Source of the DNA: Marinithermus hydrothermalis DSM 14884
Lineage (GTDB): Bacteria > Deinococcota > Deinococci > Deinococcales > Marinithermaceae
Assembly (NCBI RefSeq): GCF_000195335.1
Contig: NC_015387.1
Location: 243,501-307,500, forward strand
Length of the DNA: 64,000 nt
Direction: 5' to 3'
The notes under the pieces are model-generated. The model made no database searches and was not told where the DNA came from. It worked only from the letters and a program-made list of their open reading frames with translations. The position numbers and the translations under genes are program-made. Of this stretch, positions 16,471 through 25,794 are shown one piece after another (position 1 is the stretch's first letter; each line of letters starts with the position of its first letter).

Positions 16471-17596
16471 CCCCTGGTTCTGGGCGGGGGTACTCCTCCT
16501 CGTGCTGGGGGGGCTGGTCTGGTCGGGCCCCGCGACCCGCACCCAAAACCGCGCCCGACTCGCTCCTAGCCCGGACGGCCTGCCGGAGCTGAGCCTGGTC
16601 GTCGCCGCGCGGGACATCGAGTACTGCGGTCCCGCCACCCCCTGCGGGCCGGGGCGGCGCACCGACACCATCCTGTACGTGCGCGTGCAGGGCAACCGCG
16701 CCTGGGTGGTCGCTGTGCCGCGCGACACCTACGTCGAGCTCGAGGGCTACCAGGGGCGCATCAACGCCGTGTTTGGCTTCCTCGGACCGGAGGGGCTAGC
16801 GCGCGCGGTGGAGCAGGCCCTCGGCATGCGCGTGGACCACTACGCGATCCTCACCCTGGAGGTCGTGGAGAAAGCCGTGGACGCCGTGGATGGCGTGGAT
16901 GTGATCCTGCCCGCCCCCATGCGGTACGAGGACAAGGCCGCGGGCCTGGTCATCGACCTGCCCCAGGGGCCGTACCACCTGAACGGCGCGGACGCCGTCA
17001 AGTACATGCGCTTTCGCGGCTGGGAGGGCAGCGACCTGGGCCGGCTGGACCGCATCAAGGAGGTTCTCCTCAAGGTCGCGCGGAAGGCCGCGAGCCCCGA
17101 GTACTGGCCGCGGCTGCCCGGCCTGGTACAGCAGCTTTGGGACGGGGTCCTGACCGACCTCACCCCGAACGAGGTGCTGCCCTTCGTGCGGTACCTGCAA
17201 GGCTTTGAACTACGCACCGCGACGCTTCCCGTCCAACCCCGCGAGGATAGCCCCTACCTCTTCATCACGCCCGAAGCGCGCGCACGTTTCCTCCAAACCT
17301 TCATGAACTACGGCACCGGCCAGGTCACCGCCGTGCCCGAAGCGCGCGTCTTGATCCTGGACGGTACCGGTGCCGGTCTCGGCGAGCGGTACGCCCAGGG
17401 CCTCGCCCGCTTGGGCCTCGGCCCCTTCGAGGTGCGTCCCGTACTGCCCCAGGCCGTGAGCCAAGTCCTCGTGGACCAGGCCCTCGAGGCTGGCGCGTTC
17501 TACGCCGAAGCCGTGCACCTACCCCTCGTCACCCGCTACCGGATCCACTACCCCGCGGACGTGCTCATCGTTCTCGGGCAGGATCTGCTACCATAA
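16451..17596 (+). CDS. LytR-CpsA-Psr (LCP) family protein
   Basis: 381 residues: one N-terminal membrane anchor (WFWAGVLLLVLGGLVW), then the extracytoplasmic LCP domain with TDTILYVRVQG, VAVPRDTYVELEGYQGRINA, DGVDVILPAPMRYED and KYMRFRGWEGSDLGRLDRIK (the conserved Arg cluster that binds a polyprenyl pyrophosphate). LCP enzymes transfer glycopolymers to peptidoglycan. A C-terminal LytR_C-like domain follows (ARVLILDGTGAGLGERYAQG). Overlaps yqeK by 20 nt. Confidence 0.92.
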   Translation: MTRFWRNPWFWAGVLLLVLGGLVWSGPATRTQNRARLAPSPDGLPELSLVVAARDIEYCGPATPCGPGRRTDTILYVRVQGNRAWVVAVPRDTYVELEGYQGRINAVFGFLGPEGLARAVEQALGMRVDHYAILTLEVVEKAVDAVDGVDVILPAPMRYEDKAAGLVIDLPQGPYHLNGADAVKYMRFRGWEGSDLGRLDRIKEVLLKVARKAASPEYWPRLPGLVQQLWDGVLTDLTPNEVLPFVRYLQGFELRTATLPVQPREDSPYLFITPEARARFLQTFMNYGTGQVTAVPEARVLILDGTGAGLGERYAQGLARLGLGPFEVRPVLPQAVSQVLVDQALEAGAFYAEAVHLPLVTRYRIHYPADVLIVLGQDLLP

Positions 17597-17602
17597 AGGC
17601 AG

Positions 17603-17956
17603 ATGGTGAAACCCGTTGAGGCCGTTCAGATCATCCGTTGGGTCCACCAGGCCCTAAGCGACAAAAAAGCCGAAAACATCGTGGCGCTGGATCTTCGCGA
17701 GGTTTCCGACAGCCTCGATTTTTTCGTGATCGCCACCGGGACCTCGACCCCCCACCTCGAGGCCCTCGAGCGCGCGGTACGCGAGCGCCTCGAGGAGGAA
17801 GGCGTGCGCCCGGAGGCGGTCGAGGGGCCCTCGAGCCGCTGGGTCCTTCTCAACTACGGAGCGGTCGTGGTGCACCTCATGAGCCCCGAAGCCCGGGACT
17901 ACTACGACCTCGAGGGCCTCTGGGCGGACGCGAAGAAGCTCGAACTCACCCCATGA
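17603..17956 (+). CDS. rsfS: Ribosomal silencing factor RsfS
   Basis: 117 residues, full length. [40 protein letters not shown] and [17 protein letters not shown] are typical; the family binds L14 and blocks subunit joining in starvation. TACCAT lies 8 nt before the ATG, so besides operon transcription the gene may have its own leaderless start. Confidence 0.95.
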   Translation: MVKPVEAVQIIRWVHQALSDKKAENIVALDLREVSDSLDFFVIATGTSTPHLEALERAVRERLEEEGVRPEAVEGPSSRWVLLNYGAVVVHLMSPEARDYYDLEGLWADAKKLELTP

Positions 17957-18282
17957 AAGGCGCGTGGGCCGAGGACCGGGCCCGCGCCTACCTCGAGGCC
18001 AAAGGGTACCGGTGCGTCGCGCGTAACCGGCGCACCCCCTATGGTGAGGTAGACCTTTGGATGGAAGCCGAGGGGGTGATGGTCTTCGTCGAGGTCAAGC
18101 AACGCCGAAACGCACGCTTCGGCACGCCCCTCGAGGCCCTCACCCCAAGGAAGCTCGAGCGCCTGCGGCAAAGCGCTTTGTACCTCCTCGGTCGGGACGA
18201 CGTGCCCGTGCGGTTCGAGGCCGTCCTGGTGTACGGCACGCCCGAGGCGCACCGCATCGAGCACCTGCACCTGAACCTGTAA
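17953..18282 (+). CDS. yraN: YraN/UPF0102-family nuclease-like protein
   Basis: 109 residues. The restriction-endonuclease-like core is clear: [20 protein letters not shown] holds E...D...ExK, followed by [20 protein letters not shown]. Function is unproven; a Holliday-junction-resolvase-like fold is predicted for the family. ATG overlaps the rsfS stop (ATGA). Confidence 0.93.
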   Translation: MKGAWAEDRARAYLEAKGYRCVARNRRTPYGEVDLWMEAEGVMVFVEVKQRRNARFGTPLEALTPRKLERLRQSALYLLGRDDVPVRFEAVLVYGTPEAHRIEHLHLNL

Positions 18283-18298
18283 CCCGTAGACTGGCGGT

Positions 18299-19537
18299 AT
18301 GGGGCCGTTCGAAGCGCTGGCTGTTCTCCTCACGCTCACGGCGGCCTTCGCTTACCTGAACGAACGCTGGGTGCGCCTCCCCACTCCGGTCGGGGTGATG
18401 CTCGGCGCGATGCTGACCTCGCTCGGCCTCGTCCTCCTCGGCGGGCCGACCGTACGGGCGTGGGCCGCTCCCCTCCTTGCGCGTCTTGAGTTCAGCGACC
18501 TCCTCCTCCAGGGCCTCCTCAGCTTCCTCCTCTTCGCCGGAGCGCTCCACGTCAACCTCGAGGACCTCCTCCGCCGGAAATGGGCCATCCTCACCCTCGC
18601 CACCCTGAGCGTCCTAACCTCCACCTTCCTGGTGGGCACCCTCATCCACGCTGCGCTGGGCTGGGTGGGCCTCGAGCTGCCCTACGGGTACGCCCTGTTG
18701 TTCGGCGCGTTGATCTCGCCCACCGACCCGATCGCGGTCCTGGGCATCCTCCGGAAGGCCGGGGTGCCCAAGCCCCTGGAGGCCCTCATCACCGGGGAGT
18801 CCTTGTTTAACGACGGGGTGGGGATCGTGGTCTTCCGCGTGCTGTTAGGCCTCGCACTCGCGAACGGCGCCAGCGAAACGAGCCTCGCCGAGGCCGGCCT
18901 CCTCTTCCTCGAGGAAGCCGGGGGCGGCGCGCTCTTAGGGCTCGGCATCGGCCTCGCGGCGTACGCGGCCTTGCGGAGCGTGGACCGCTCCACCGTGGAG
19001 GTCCTCATCACCCTCGCGCTCGTCACGGGCGGGTACGCCTTGGCGCAGTACCTCCACACCTCCGGCCCCATCGCGATGGTGGTGGCGGGCCTACTGATCG
19101 GGAACCACGGACGGCTTTTCGCCATGAGCGCACGCACCCGCGAGCATCTGGACACCTTCTGGGAGGTGACCGACGAGATCCTGAACGCCCTGCTCTTCGT
19201 CCTGATCGGCCTCGAGGTCCTCATCCTCCCGTACGACCCCGCCTACCTCGCCGCGACCCTGATCGCGATCCCGCTTGTGCTCCTCGCGCGGCTCCTCAGC
19301 GTGGGGATCCCCTTGGGCCTGCTGCGCCTCGTGCGCCCCCTGGCCCCCTACACCGTACGCCTCATGACCTGGGGCGGGTTGCGCGGCGGCATCTCGGTCG
19401 CGCTGGCCCTCCTGGTTCCCCCGGGACCCGAGCGCGACCTCATCCTCGGCATGACCTACGGGGTGGTGGTGTTCTCCATCCTCGTCCAGGGGCTCACCAT
19501 CGGGCGGGTGGCGCGTTACGCCGCCCGCACCCCGTAG
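18299..19537 (+). CDS. CPA1-family Na+/H+ antiporter
   Basis: 412 residues with 12-13 membrane segments. ALLFGALISPTDPIAVLGIL carries the DP/ND-type ion site and ITGESLFNDGVGIVVFRVLL is the CPA1 signature; SVALALLVPPGPERDLIL lies in the last third. It exchanges cytoplasmic Na+ (or K+) for protons, useful in a marine habitat. TAGACT sits 6 nt before the ATG, indicating a leaderless promoter of its own. Confidence 0.93.
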   Translation: MGPFEALAVLLTLTAAFAYLNERWVRLPTPVGVMLGAMLTSLGLVLLGGPTVRAWAAPLLARLEFSDLLLQGLLSFLLFAGALHVNLEDLLRRKWAILTLATLSVLTSTFLVGTLIHAALGWVGLELPYGYALLFGALISPTDPIAVLGILRKAGVPKPLEALITGESLFNDGVGIVVFRVLLGLALANGASETSLAEAGLLFLEEAGGGALLGLGIGLAAYAALRSVDRSTVEVLITLALVTGGYALAQYLHTSGPIAMVVAGLLIGNHGRLFAMSARTREHLDTFWEVTDEILNALLFVLIGLEVLILPYDPAYLAATLIAIPLVLLARLLSVGIPLGLLRLVRPLAPYTVRLMTWGGLRGGISVALALLVPPGPERDLILGMTYGVVVFSILVQGLTIGRVARYAARTP

Positions 19538-19549
19538 AGTAAGAAAGCG

Positions 19550-21346
19550 ATGTTTAGGAACCTGCACGCCTACCTCACCGCCCTCGAACAGCGCGGCGAA
19601 CTCGTCCGCATCCAAGCGCCTGTATCCCACGAGCTCGAGATCACCGAGATCGCGGACCGCATGGTCAAGTCCGGCGGCCCCGCCCTCCTCTTCGAGAACA
19701 TTCCCGAAAAGGACTTCCCGCTCGTCATCGGCCTCTTCGGCACCGCCCAGCGCACCGCGTTCGCGCTCGGGGTCGAAGCCCTCGAGGACCTCGCGGACAA
19801 GGTGCACCGCCTCCTCGAGCTCGAGCCCCAAACGGGCCTTGCCGGCCTGATGCGCATGTTGCCGAAGCTCGGGGCCTTGAAGGGATTCTTCCCCCGACGG
19901 GTGCGCCGCGCCCCGGTGCAGGAGGTGGTGCTCCGGGGGGAGGCGGTGGACCTCACGCGCCTGCCCGTGCAGAAGTGCTGGCCCAAGGACGGCGGGCCGT
20001 TCATCACCCTGCCCCTCGTGATCACCAAGGACCCCGAGACCGGCGAGGTCAACGTCGGCATGTACCGCATGCAGGTCCTGGACCGCGCGAGCACCGCGAT
20101 GCACTGGCAGCTCCACAAGACGGGCCGCCTGCACTTCGAGAAGGCCAAACGCCTTGGGAAGCGGCTCGAGGTCGCCGTGGCCCTCGGCGGGGACCCCATC
20201 CTGACCTACGCGGCCACCGCGCCCATCCCCCCCGTGCCGGGCGTGAACGAGTTCAACCTCGCGGGGTTTTTGCGCGGGGCGGGGGTGGAGCTCGTGCGGG
20301 GCGTGACCGTGGACCTCCCGGTCCCCGCGGAGGCTGAGTTCGTCCTCGAGGGGTACGTGGACCCCGCGGAGGACCCCGTGGTGGAGGGGCCCTTCGGGGA
20401 CCACACCGGGTTCTACACCCTGGAGGACCTGTACCCGCGCTTTCACGTGACCGCCCTGACGCATCGCCGGAACGCGATCTACCCCAGCACGATCGTGGGC
20501 CGCCCCGTGATGGAGGACGCCTACCTGATCGAGGCCTCCGAGCGGCTCTTTTTACCCCCCGCGCGGATGATTCTTCCGGAACTCGTGGACTACCACATGC
20601 CGTCCGCGGGCGTGGCGCACAACTGGGTGAACGTCGCGATTGCGAAGCGTTACCCCGGCCAGGCCTACAAGGTCGCGCACGGCCTATTGGGCCTAGGCCA
20701 GATGATGTTCGCTAAGGTCATCGTGGTGGTGGACGCGGAGGTGCCCGTCAAGCCCGGCCTCCCGGCCCTCACGCACGCCCTAACGCACGCCCTGCCCGGC
20801 CGGGACACCCTCCTCACCCGCGGCCCGATCGACGTGCTGGACCACGCCGCCCGCGCCATGGGGTTTGGCGGCAAGCTCATCATCGACGGGACGCGCAAAC
20901 TCCCTGAGGAGGGCGGCGAGGTGCCCTTTGCCCCCCAAACGCACGCGGAACTCCCCCCCCACCCCGGGGTCGTCGCGCAGCACCAGTGGCCGGGGATCTG
21001 GGCGGTCACCCTGGAGAAATGCCACCCGCACCAGGCGCGCGATCTCGCCCAAGCCCTCTCCCAGTACCCGCAAAGCGTTGGGATCCGCCTCCTCCTCCTC
21101 ACCGACGCGGACACGGACGCCGCGAACCTCGAGGAAGTCCTCTGGGCGGTGCTCAACAACATCGACCCCGAGCGGGACGCCTGGGTTCTCGCGGGCGCAG
21201 GCGGGCCGATTTTAGCCCTGGACGGCACCCGCAAGCTCCCCGAGGAGGGGTTCGCCCGGCCCTGGCCGGAAAAGATCGTGATGGACCCCGAGGTCAAGCG
21301 GCGCGTGGCGGCGCGCTGGGCCGAACTGGGCCTGCCGGAGGGGTGA
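19550..21346 (+). CDS. UbiD-family decarboxylase (menaquinone pathway type)
   Basis: 598 residues. UbiD signature regions: GGPALLFENIPEKDFPLVIG, NVGMYRMQVLDRASTAMHWQ (prenyl-FMN site), EGPFGDHTGFYTLEDLYPRF and STIVGRPVMEDAYLIEASER. Thermaceae make menaquinone and use a UbiD-like enzyme as its aromatic decarboxylase; this long form (about 600 residues) fits that clade. It needs the prenyl-FMN made by UbiX, not present here. Confidence 0.9.
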   Translation: MFRNLHAYLTALEQRGELVRIQAPVSHELEITEIADRMVKSGGPALLFENIPEKDFPLVIGLFGTAQRTAFALGVEALEDLADKVHRLLELEPQTGLAGLMRMLPKLGALKGFFPRRVRRAPVQEVVLRGEAVDLTRLPVQKCWPKDGGPFITLPLVITKDPETGEVNVGMYRMQVLDRASTAMHWQLHKTGRLHFEKAKRLGKRLEVAVALGGDPILTYAATAPIPPVPGVNEFNLAGFLRGAGVELVRGVTVDLPVPAEAEFVLEGYVDPAEDPVVEGPFGDHTGFYTLEDLYPRFHVTALTHRRNAIYPSTIVGRPVMEDAYLIEASERLFLPPARMILPELVDYHMPSAGVAHNWVNVAIAKRYPGQAYKVAHGLLGLGQMMFAKVIVVVDAEVPVKPGLPALTHALTHALPGRDTLLTRGPIDVLDHAARAMGFGGKLIIDGTRKLPEEGGEVPFAPQTHAELPPHPGVVAQHQWPGIWAVTLEKCHPHQARDLAQALSQYPQSVGIRLLLLTDADTDAANLEEVLWAVLNNIDPERDAWVLAGAGGPILALDGTRKLPEEGFARPWPEKIVMDPEVKRRVAARWAELGLPEG

Positions 21347-21380
21347 GGGCCGCGCCCCACGCGCGCGGTTAGGGGTTTGG

Positions 21381-21386
21381 TATACT
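21381..21386 (+). promoter_or_regulatory. -10 box of the cyclopropane synthase gene
   Basis: TATACT (GGTATACT) 55 nt before the ATG at 21442. The -35 region is GC-rich without a clear hexamer. Confidence 0.45.
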
Positions 21387-21441
21387 CGAACTAATCTCCA
21401 GTGCAGGACACGAAGCCCCCGACCGGGGCGTGGGGAGGGTT

Positions 21442-22746
21442 ATGGGGGCGAGCACACCGCACGAACGCCTCAAAAAAACCGCGCAGCACCTGATCGAGCA
21501 GGTATTGCCGCGCCCGAGGCCGTTGGGCGTCCGGTTCTGGGACGGCAGCCTCCTGCCGCCCGAGGTGCCTCGTGAGGACACGGTGATCCTGGTCCTGAAG
21601 CGGCCCGAGGTGCTGGCGCGCCTCCTCGAGCCGCCCCTGGACCTCGCCCTCGGCGAGGCGTACCTCGAGGGCGACTTCGATGTCGAGGGGAACCTAGAGA
21701 AGGCGCTGGAAATCGCCGAGTCGCTGACGCCGCGGCTGAACCCCCTCGAGTGGGCCGGCGTGCTGCGGGACGCGACCTCCCTAAAGAAAGGCCTCAAGGC
21801 GTTGGGGGTGGCGGCGCGCCTCAAGGGACGTGCGCACTCCAAGGAGCGGGACCGCCAAGCCATCCAGCACCACTACGACGTCTCCAACCGCTTCTACCGC
21901 TTATGGCTGGACCAGCGCATGGTCTACTCCTGCGCGTACTTCCCCCAGGGGGACGAGGACCTGGACCAAGCGCAGGAGAACAAGCTGGAGCTGGTGCTGA
22001 AAAAACTCCGCCTCCAGCCTGGGGAACGCCTCCTCGACGTGGGCGCAGGCTGGGGCGGCCTCATCGTCTACGCCGCCGAACGCTACGGCGCCCAGGCGCT
22101 CGGGGTGACGCTCTCCAAGCGCCAGGTGGAGCACGCCCGGGCCGTGATCGCGGAGAACGGCCTCGAGGACCGGGTCCAGATCGAGCTCCGCGACTACCGG
22201 GACGTGCGGGGCCCCTTCGACAAGGCCGCGAGCATCGGCATGGCGGAGCACGTGGGGCGCGAGAAGCTCCCCGAGTACTTCCGCACCCTCTACCAGGCCC
22301 TGCGCCCCGGCGGCCTCCTCCTGCACCACGTGATCACGCGTGGGCCGGTACCCCCCCGCTTCTCCAAGACCGTCGCCTCGGGAGAGTTCATGCGGCGCTA
22401 CGTCTTCCCCGACGGGGAGATCCTCCCGCTTTGGACGCACCTCAAGGCCGCCGAGGAAGCCGGGTTCGAGGTCTGCGACGTGGAGGACCTGCGCCCCCAC
22501 TACGCCAAAACGCTGCGGCACTGGGTGGCGCGGCTCGAGGCGCGCTTCGCGGAGGCCGTGCGGGAAGTGGGGGCGGCCCGGGCGCGGCTCTGGCGCTTGT
22601 ACATGAGCGCTTCGGCGTACCAGTTCGCCGCCGGGCACCTCGCGATTCATCAGGTCCTCCTAGCGAAGCCCAACGCCAAGGGCCAGGCGGCGGTTCCGCC
22701 CTCGCGGGCGGACCTCTACATAGGAGGAGGGTATGGGGGGCGATAG
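21442..22746 (+). CDS. cfa: Cyclopropane-fatty-acyl-phospholipid synthase family methyltransferase
   Basis: 434 residues. It methylates unsaturated acyl chains of membrane lipids with S-adenosylmethionine. The SAM motif is LLDVGAGWGGLIVYAAERYG; AIQHHYDVSNRFYRLWLDQR is the CFA-specific N-domain motif, YSCAYFPQGDEDLDQAQENK follows, and MAEHVGREKLPEYF supplies the active-site Glu region. The ATG at 21442 follows GTGGGGAGGGTT. Confidence 0.92.
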   Translation: MGASTPHERLKKTAQHLIEQVLPRPRPLGVRFWDGSLLPPEVPREDTVILVLKRPEVLARLLEPPLDLALGEAYLEGDFDVEGNLEKALEIAESLTPRLNPLEWAGVLRDATSLKKGLKALGVAARLKGRAHSKERDRQAIQHHYDVSNRFYRLWLDQRMVYSCAYFPQGDEDLDQAQENKLELVLKKLRLQPGERLLDVGAGWGGLIVYAAERYGAQALGVTLSKRQVEHARAVIAENGLEDRVQIELRDYRDVRGPFDKAASIGMAEHVGREKLPEYFRTLYQALRPGGLLLHHVITRGPVPPRFSKTVASGEFMRRYVFPDGEILPLWTHLKAAEEAGFEVCDVEDLRPHYAKTLRHWVARLEARFAEAVREVGAARARLWRLYMSASAYQFAAGHLAIHQVLLAKPNAKGQAAVPPSRADLYIGGGYGGR

Positions 22747-22837
22747 GGCCCCGCATTGCAATGCAGGGGTACATGGAGCCTCTGGAGAGGAAGGCCGCCG
22801 CGCGGATCTCAGGGAGCAATCCCCATGTTCGCGTAAG

Positions 22838-22887
22838 CCCCCTCTTTAGGGGGGAGGAGCCACGCCGCCCAGGCTCAAGGCGGCGTG
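22838..22887. repeat. Two adjacent hairpins resembling an IS200/IS605-type end
   Basis: CCCCCTCTTTAGGGGGG (22838-22854) followed by GAGGAG, then CACGCCGCC...GGCGGCGTG (22861-22887). The first has the same layout (GC stem, CTTTAG-like loop, GGAGGA tail) as the left ends of the TnpB elements at 34972 and 53912, but different stem bases. There is no transposase next to it. It may be a solo end or a terminator pair after cfa; it separates cfa from the cas operon. Confidence 0.35.
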
Positions 22888-22894
22888 CGGTAAA

Positions 22895-22914
22895 CGCGTG
22901 TAAAAATCACACGG
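22895..22914 (+). promoter_or_regulatory. CRP-type binding site upstream of cas3
   Basis: CGCGTGTAAAAATCACACGG matches the published Thermus thermophilus CRP consensus (YNNGKKCMNWNNTCACANSS) at all but one defined position and is near-palindromic (GTGT...ACAC). Its centre is 40-41 nt before the expected transcription start, the class II activator position. In T. thermophilus HB8, CRP with cAMP is known to activate CRISPR-associated genes. Confidence 0.7.
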
Positions 22915-22932
22915 AAACCAGGAACGTACCTG

Positions 22933-22938
22933 TATATG
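22933..22938 (+). promoter_or_regulatory. -10 box of the cas operon
   Basis: TATATG, 20 nt before the cas3 ATG, with no recognisable -35 hexamer, as expected of an activator-dependent promoter with the CRP site in the -35 zone. Confidence 0.6.
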
Positions 22939-22957
22939 TGATGCTAGATGCTAAGCT

Positions 22958-25093
22958 ATGTACGCACATACGAAAGGGTCACGTGGCGCCCCGCACCCCT
23001 TGAATGACCACCTCGAGGCCGTAGCCACCCGCGCTGCTGCGTTTGCTCAGCCGTTCGGTGGCGAAGAGATTGCCTACTGCTTAGGGTTGTTTCACGACCT
23101 TGGCAAGGCCACACAAGCCTTCCAGAATTACCTAAGCGACTGCGAGGCCGGTCGCAAGCCTGCGGGCAAGGTCGTGCACGCTGTTTGGGGGGCATGGTTG
23201 CTGGGGGCCTGGTTCAACGAACTCGAGCTTCCAGCGCTTTCCCTGCCGGTTCTGGGGCACCACGCCGGCCTGAAAAGCCCCGGGGAAGCGAGCAGCGTGT
23301 ACGCGGCTAAAGCGGCTGCCCAGGAGTTGCGGGAGGTCGCGAAGTTCTTGCAGGCCTGGAGTCCCGAGCTGCCCTCCCCGCGCTCCCCCCGCCTCTCCGG
23401 AACGCGCGGCGAGTTGTTCATCCGCATGCTCTTTTCTGCGCTCGTGGACGCCGACCGCCTCGACACCGAGGCCCACTTTGACCCCGAAGCAGCCCAGCTG
23501 CGCAAGGCGCGCCCGAACCTCGAGACGCTCTGGCGGCGTTTTGAAGCCAACCAACAAGCCCTTCTCCAAAAGACGAGCGGCACCCTGGTGAACCGTATCC
23601 GCCGTACCATCTACGAGGCCGCCCTCCAGGCGGCCAGCCTCCCCCCGGGATTCTTCCGCCTCACCGCCCCCACCGGTGGGGGCAAGACCCGCACCGGCCT
23701 GGCCTTCGCCCTAAAGCACGCCCTCGAACACGGGCTTCGCCGCGTGATCATTGCGATCCCCTACACCTCGATCATCGACCAGACCGCGAGCGAGTACCGC
23801 GAGATCCTGGGGGAGGACGCGGTCCTCGAGCACCACTCGGCCCTCGAGGTGCCCGACGAGGAGGAACAGGACCCGCGTCGCGTCATGTTGCGCCTCGCTA
23901 GCGAGAACTGGGATCACCCCCTCATCGTTACCACCACGGTCCAGCTTTTCGAGAGCCTGTTCAGCCACACCCCTTCCCGCGTTCGCAAACTTCATAACCT
24001 GTCCCGCGCCGTGATCCTCATTGATGAGGTGCAGACCCTTCCTCTAGAGCTCCTGCGCCCCACGCTTGACGTGCTGCGTGAACTCGTAGATCGCTACGGC
24101 GCGAGTGTGGTCTTCTCCACGGCCACGCAACCTGCCTTTGAGCTAGCCGAGCGGGTTCCTGAGTTCACTGGCGTTCAGGTGAGGGAGATTGTGCCTGACT
24201 ATCCCCGCCACTTCGCTGCCCTTCGGCGCGTTCACTACGTGTACTGCGAAACCCCCATGGCTTGGGAAGGGGTAGCGGCCGAGATCCGCGCCCGGCCCCA
24301 GGTTATGGTGGTCCTCAACACGCGAAAGGATGCGCTCCGGCTTCTCGACGCTCTTGAGGACGATCCGGACGTTTTCCACCTCTCCACGTTGCTCTGCCCA
24401 GCCCACCGGCGCGCGGTACTTGCTGAGATAAAGAAACGACTCGGTTCGGGAATGCCCGTGCGCCTGATCAGCACGCAGGTCGTGGAGGCTGGGGTGGACC
24501 TTGACTTCCCCGAGGTATGGCGGGCGGTGGGGCCCCTGGACCGGATCGTGCAGGCGGCTGGGCGGTGCAACCGGGAAGGAAGCCCGAGCCCGGGGCGCAC
24601 CGTGATCTTCACGCCCAAGGACGGCCGTGTTCCTCAGGGCACCTACCGCAGCGGCCTCGGAGAGGCCCAGGTGCTCCTCGAGCGCTACGGCCCGGAGGCC
24701 CTGCACGAACCGGAGATCTTTCGCGAGTACTTCACCCGCTTGTTCAGTACCGTGGATCTGGATAAAAAACAAATCCAGAAGCTGCGTGAAGAGCTGAATT
24801 ACCCGGAGGTCGCGGCCAGGTACCGCCTCATCGAGCAGGAAACGGTTCCCGTAGCGGTCCCTTATGAGGAGGGCCCGAAACGACTGGCCGAGTTTCTGAA
24901 GCGTCCCGGTCGCCGTACCTGGCAACGGTTGCAACCCTACCTGGTCAACCTCTACCGATACGAGGTAATAAAACAACGCGACTGCGTACGGAAAGTAAAC
25001 GAGAATCTGAATCTATACGAATGGACCTGCGTGTACGACGCGGTACGAGGCATCCATGAGTTCTTCGCCGACCCAGCAGATCTGGTGGTATAG
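22958..25093 (+). CDS. cas3: CRISPR-associated helicase/nuclease Cas3 (type I-C)
   Basis: 711 residues, HD nuclease fused to SF2 helicase. HD residues: H18, the pair H46-D47 in GLFHDLGKA, H74, H101-H102 in LGHHAGLK, and D165 in LVDADRLDTE. Helicase: Walker A TAPTGGGKTRTG (about 237-248), LIDEVQTLP (motif II, DEVQ at 356-359), FSTATQP (motif III) and AAGRCNREG (motif VI). Cas3 is recruited by Cascade to nick and unwind target DNA. First gene of the operon; the ATG has no strong ribosome site. Confidence 0.95.
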   Translation: MYAHTKGSRGAPHPLNDHLEAVATRAAAFAQPFGGEEIAYCLGLFHDLGKATQAFQNYLSDCEAGRKPAGKVVHAVWGAWLLGAWFNELELPALSLPVLGHHAGLKSPGEASSVYAAKAAAQELREVAKFLQAWSPELPSPRSPRLSGTRGELFIRMLFSALVDADRLDTEAHFDPEAAQLRKARPNLETLWRRFEANQQALLQKTSGTLVNRIRRTIYEAALQAASLPPGFFRLTAPTGGGKTRTGLAFALKHALEHGLRRVIIAIPYTSIIDQTASEYREILGEDAVLEHHSALEVPDEEEQDPRRVMLRLASENWDHPLIVTTTVQLFESLFSHTPSRVRKLHNLSRAVILIDEVQTLPLELLRPTLDVLRELVDRYGASVVFSTATQPAFELAERVPEFTGVQVREIVPDYPRHFAALRRVHYVYCETPMAWEGVAAEIRARPQVMVVLNTRKDALRLLDALEDDPDVFHLSTLLCPAHRRAVLAEIKKRLGSGMPVRLISTQVVEAGVDLDFPEVWRAVGPLDRIVQAAGRCNREGSPSPGRTVIFTPKDGRVPQGTYRSGLGEAQVLLERYGPEALHEPEIFREYFTRLFSTVDLDKKQIQKLREELNYPEVAARYRLIEQETVPVAVPYEEGPKRLAEFLKRPGRRTWQRLQPYLVNLYRYEVIKQRDCVRKVNENLNLYEWTCVYDAVRGIHEFFADPADLVV

Positions 25094-25104
25094 GAGGTAA
25101 GCAC

Positions 25105-25794
25105 GTGGAAAGGGTAGGTAGGGTCAGCATCCGGGTCTGGGGCGAGTATGCCCTTTTTTCCCGCCCGGAGTTCAAGGTGGAACGGGTGAGTTACCCCGTG
25201 ATCACCCCAAGCGCAGCCCGAGGTGTGCTCGAGGCCATCTTCTGGAAACCCGAGATCCGCTACCAGATCCGGCGCATCGGGGTCTTAAAGCCCGGTCGGC
25301 AGGTGGCCATCCTGAGGAATGAGATCGCTTCGCGCCAGGGGCGCACCCCCATCATCGTTGAGCACGACCGCCAGCAACGCACGAGCCTGGTGCTTAAGGA
25401 CGTCGCCTACCTGATCGAGGCCGAGATTCACCTTCGCTCCCACGCTACCGAACCCGTCTTCAAGTACACGGATCAATTCCGCCGCCGCGTGGAGCGCGGC
25501 CAGTACCACCACACGCCCTACCTGGGCACCAGAGAGTTCACGGCTTTTTTCGCGCCGATGAACGGGGAGGCACCACCCGCGCTTGATCTTGAGATCGGGA
25601 CCATGCTCTTCGACATCGCCTTCGTCGAGGATAATAAACGCAAAGAGTTGAGCTTCAAACGCCCCGGAAAAACGAAGCCAGTCAAAGGCTACGCCCAACC
25701 CCTCTTTTTCGAAGCTCGCGTGGAAAACGGCTGGCTCGAGGTGCCGCAAGCCCTGTACCGAGAACTGCGCCGGTTGGAGGGAGAGGATGTTTAA
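25105..25794 (+). CDS. cas5c: Cas5 of type I-C (pre-crRNA-cleaving Cas5d/Cas5c)
   Basis: 229 residues. GRVSIRVWGEYALFSRPEFK, VERVSYPVITPSAARGVLEA and IFWKPEIRYQIRRIGVLKPG are typical Csd/Dvulg Cas5. There is no cas6 in the locus; in subtype I-C this Cas5 cuts the repeat RNA itself, using a Tyr/Lys/His-type site in the N-terminal RAMP fold. GTG start with AGGAGGTAAGCAC. It stays bound to the crRNA 5' handle in Cascade. Confidence 0.95.
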   Translation: MERVGRVSIRVWGEYALFSRPEFKVERVSYPVITPSAARGVLEAIFWKPEIRYQIRRIGVLKPGRQVAILRNEIASRQGRTPIIVEHDRQQRTSLVLKDVAYLIEAEIHLRSHATEPVFKYTDQFRRRVERGQYHHTPYLGTREFTAFFAPMNGEAPPALDLEIGTMLFDIAFVEDNKRKELSFKRPGKTKPVKGYAQPLFFEARVENGWLEVPQALYRELRRLEGEDV

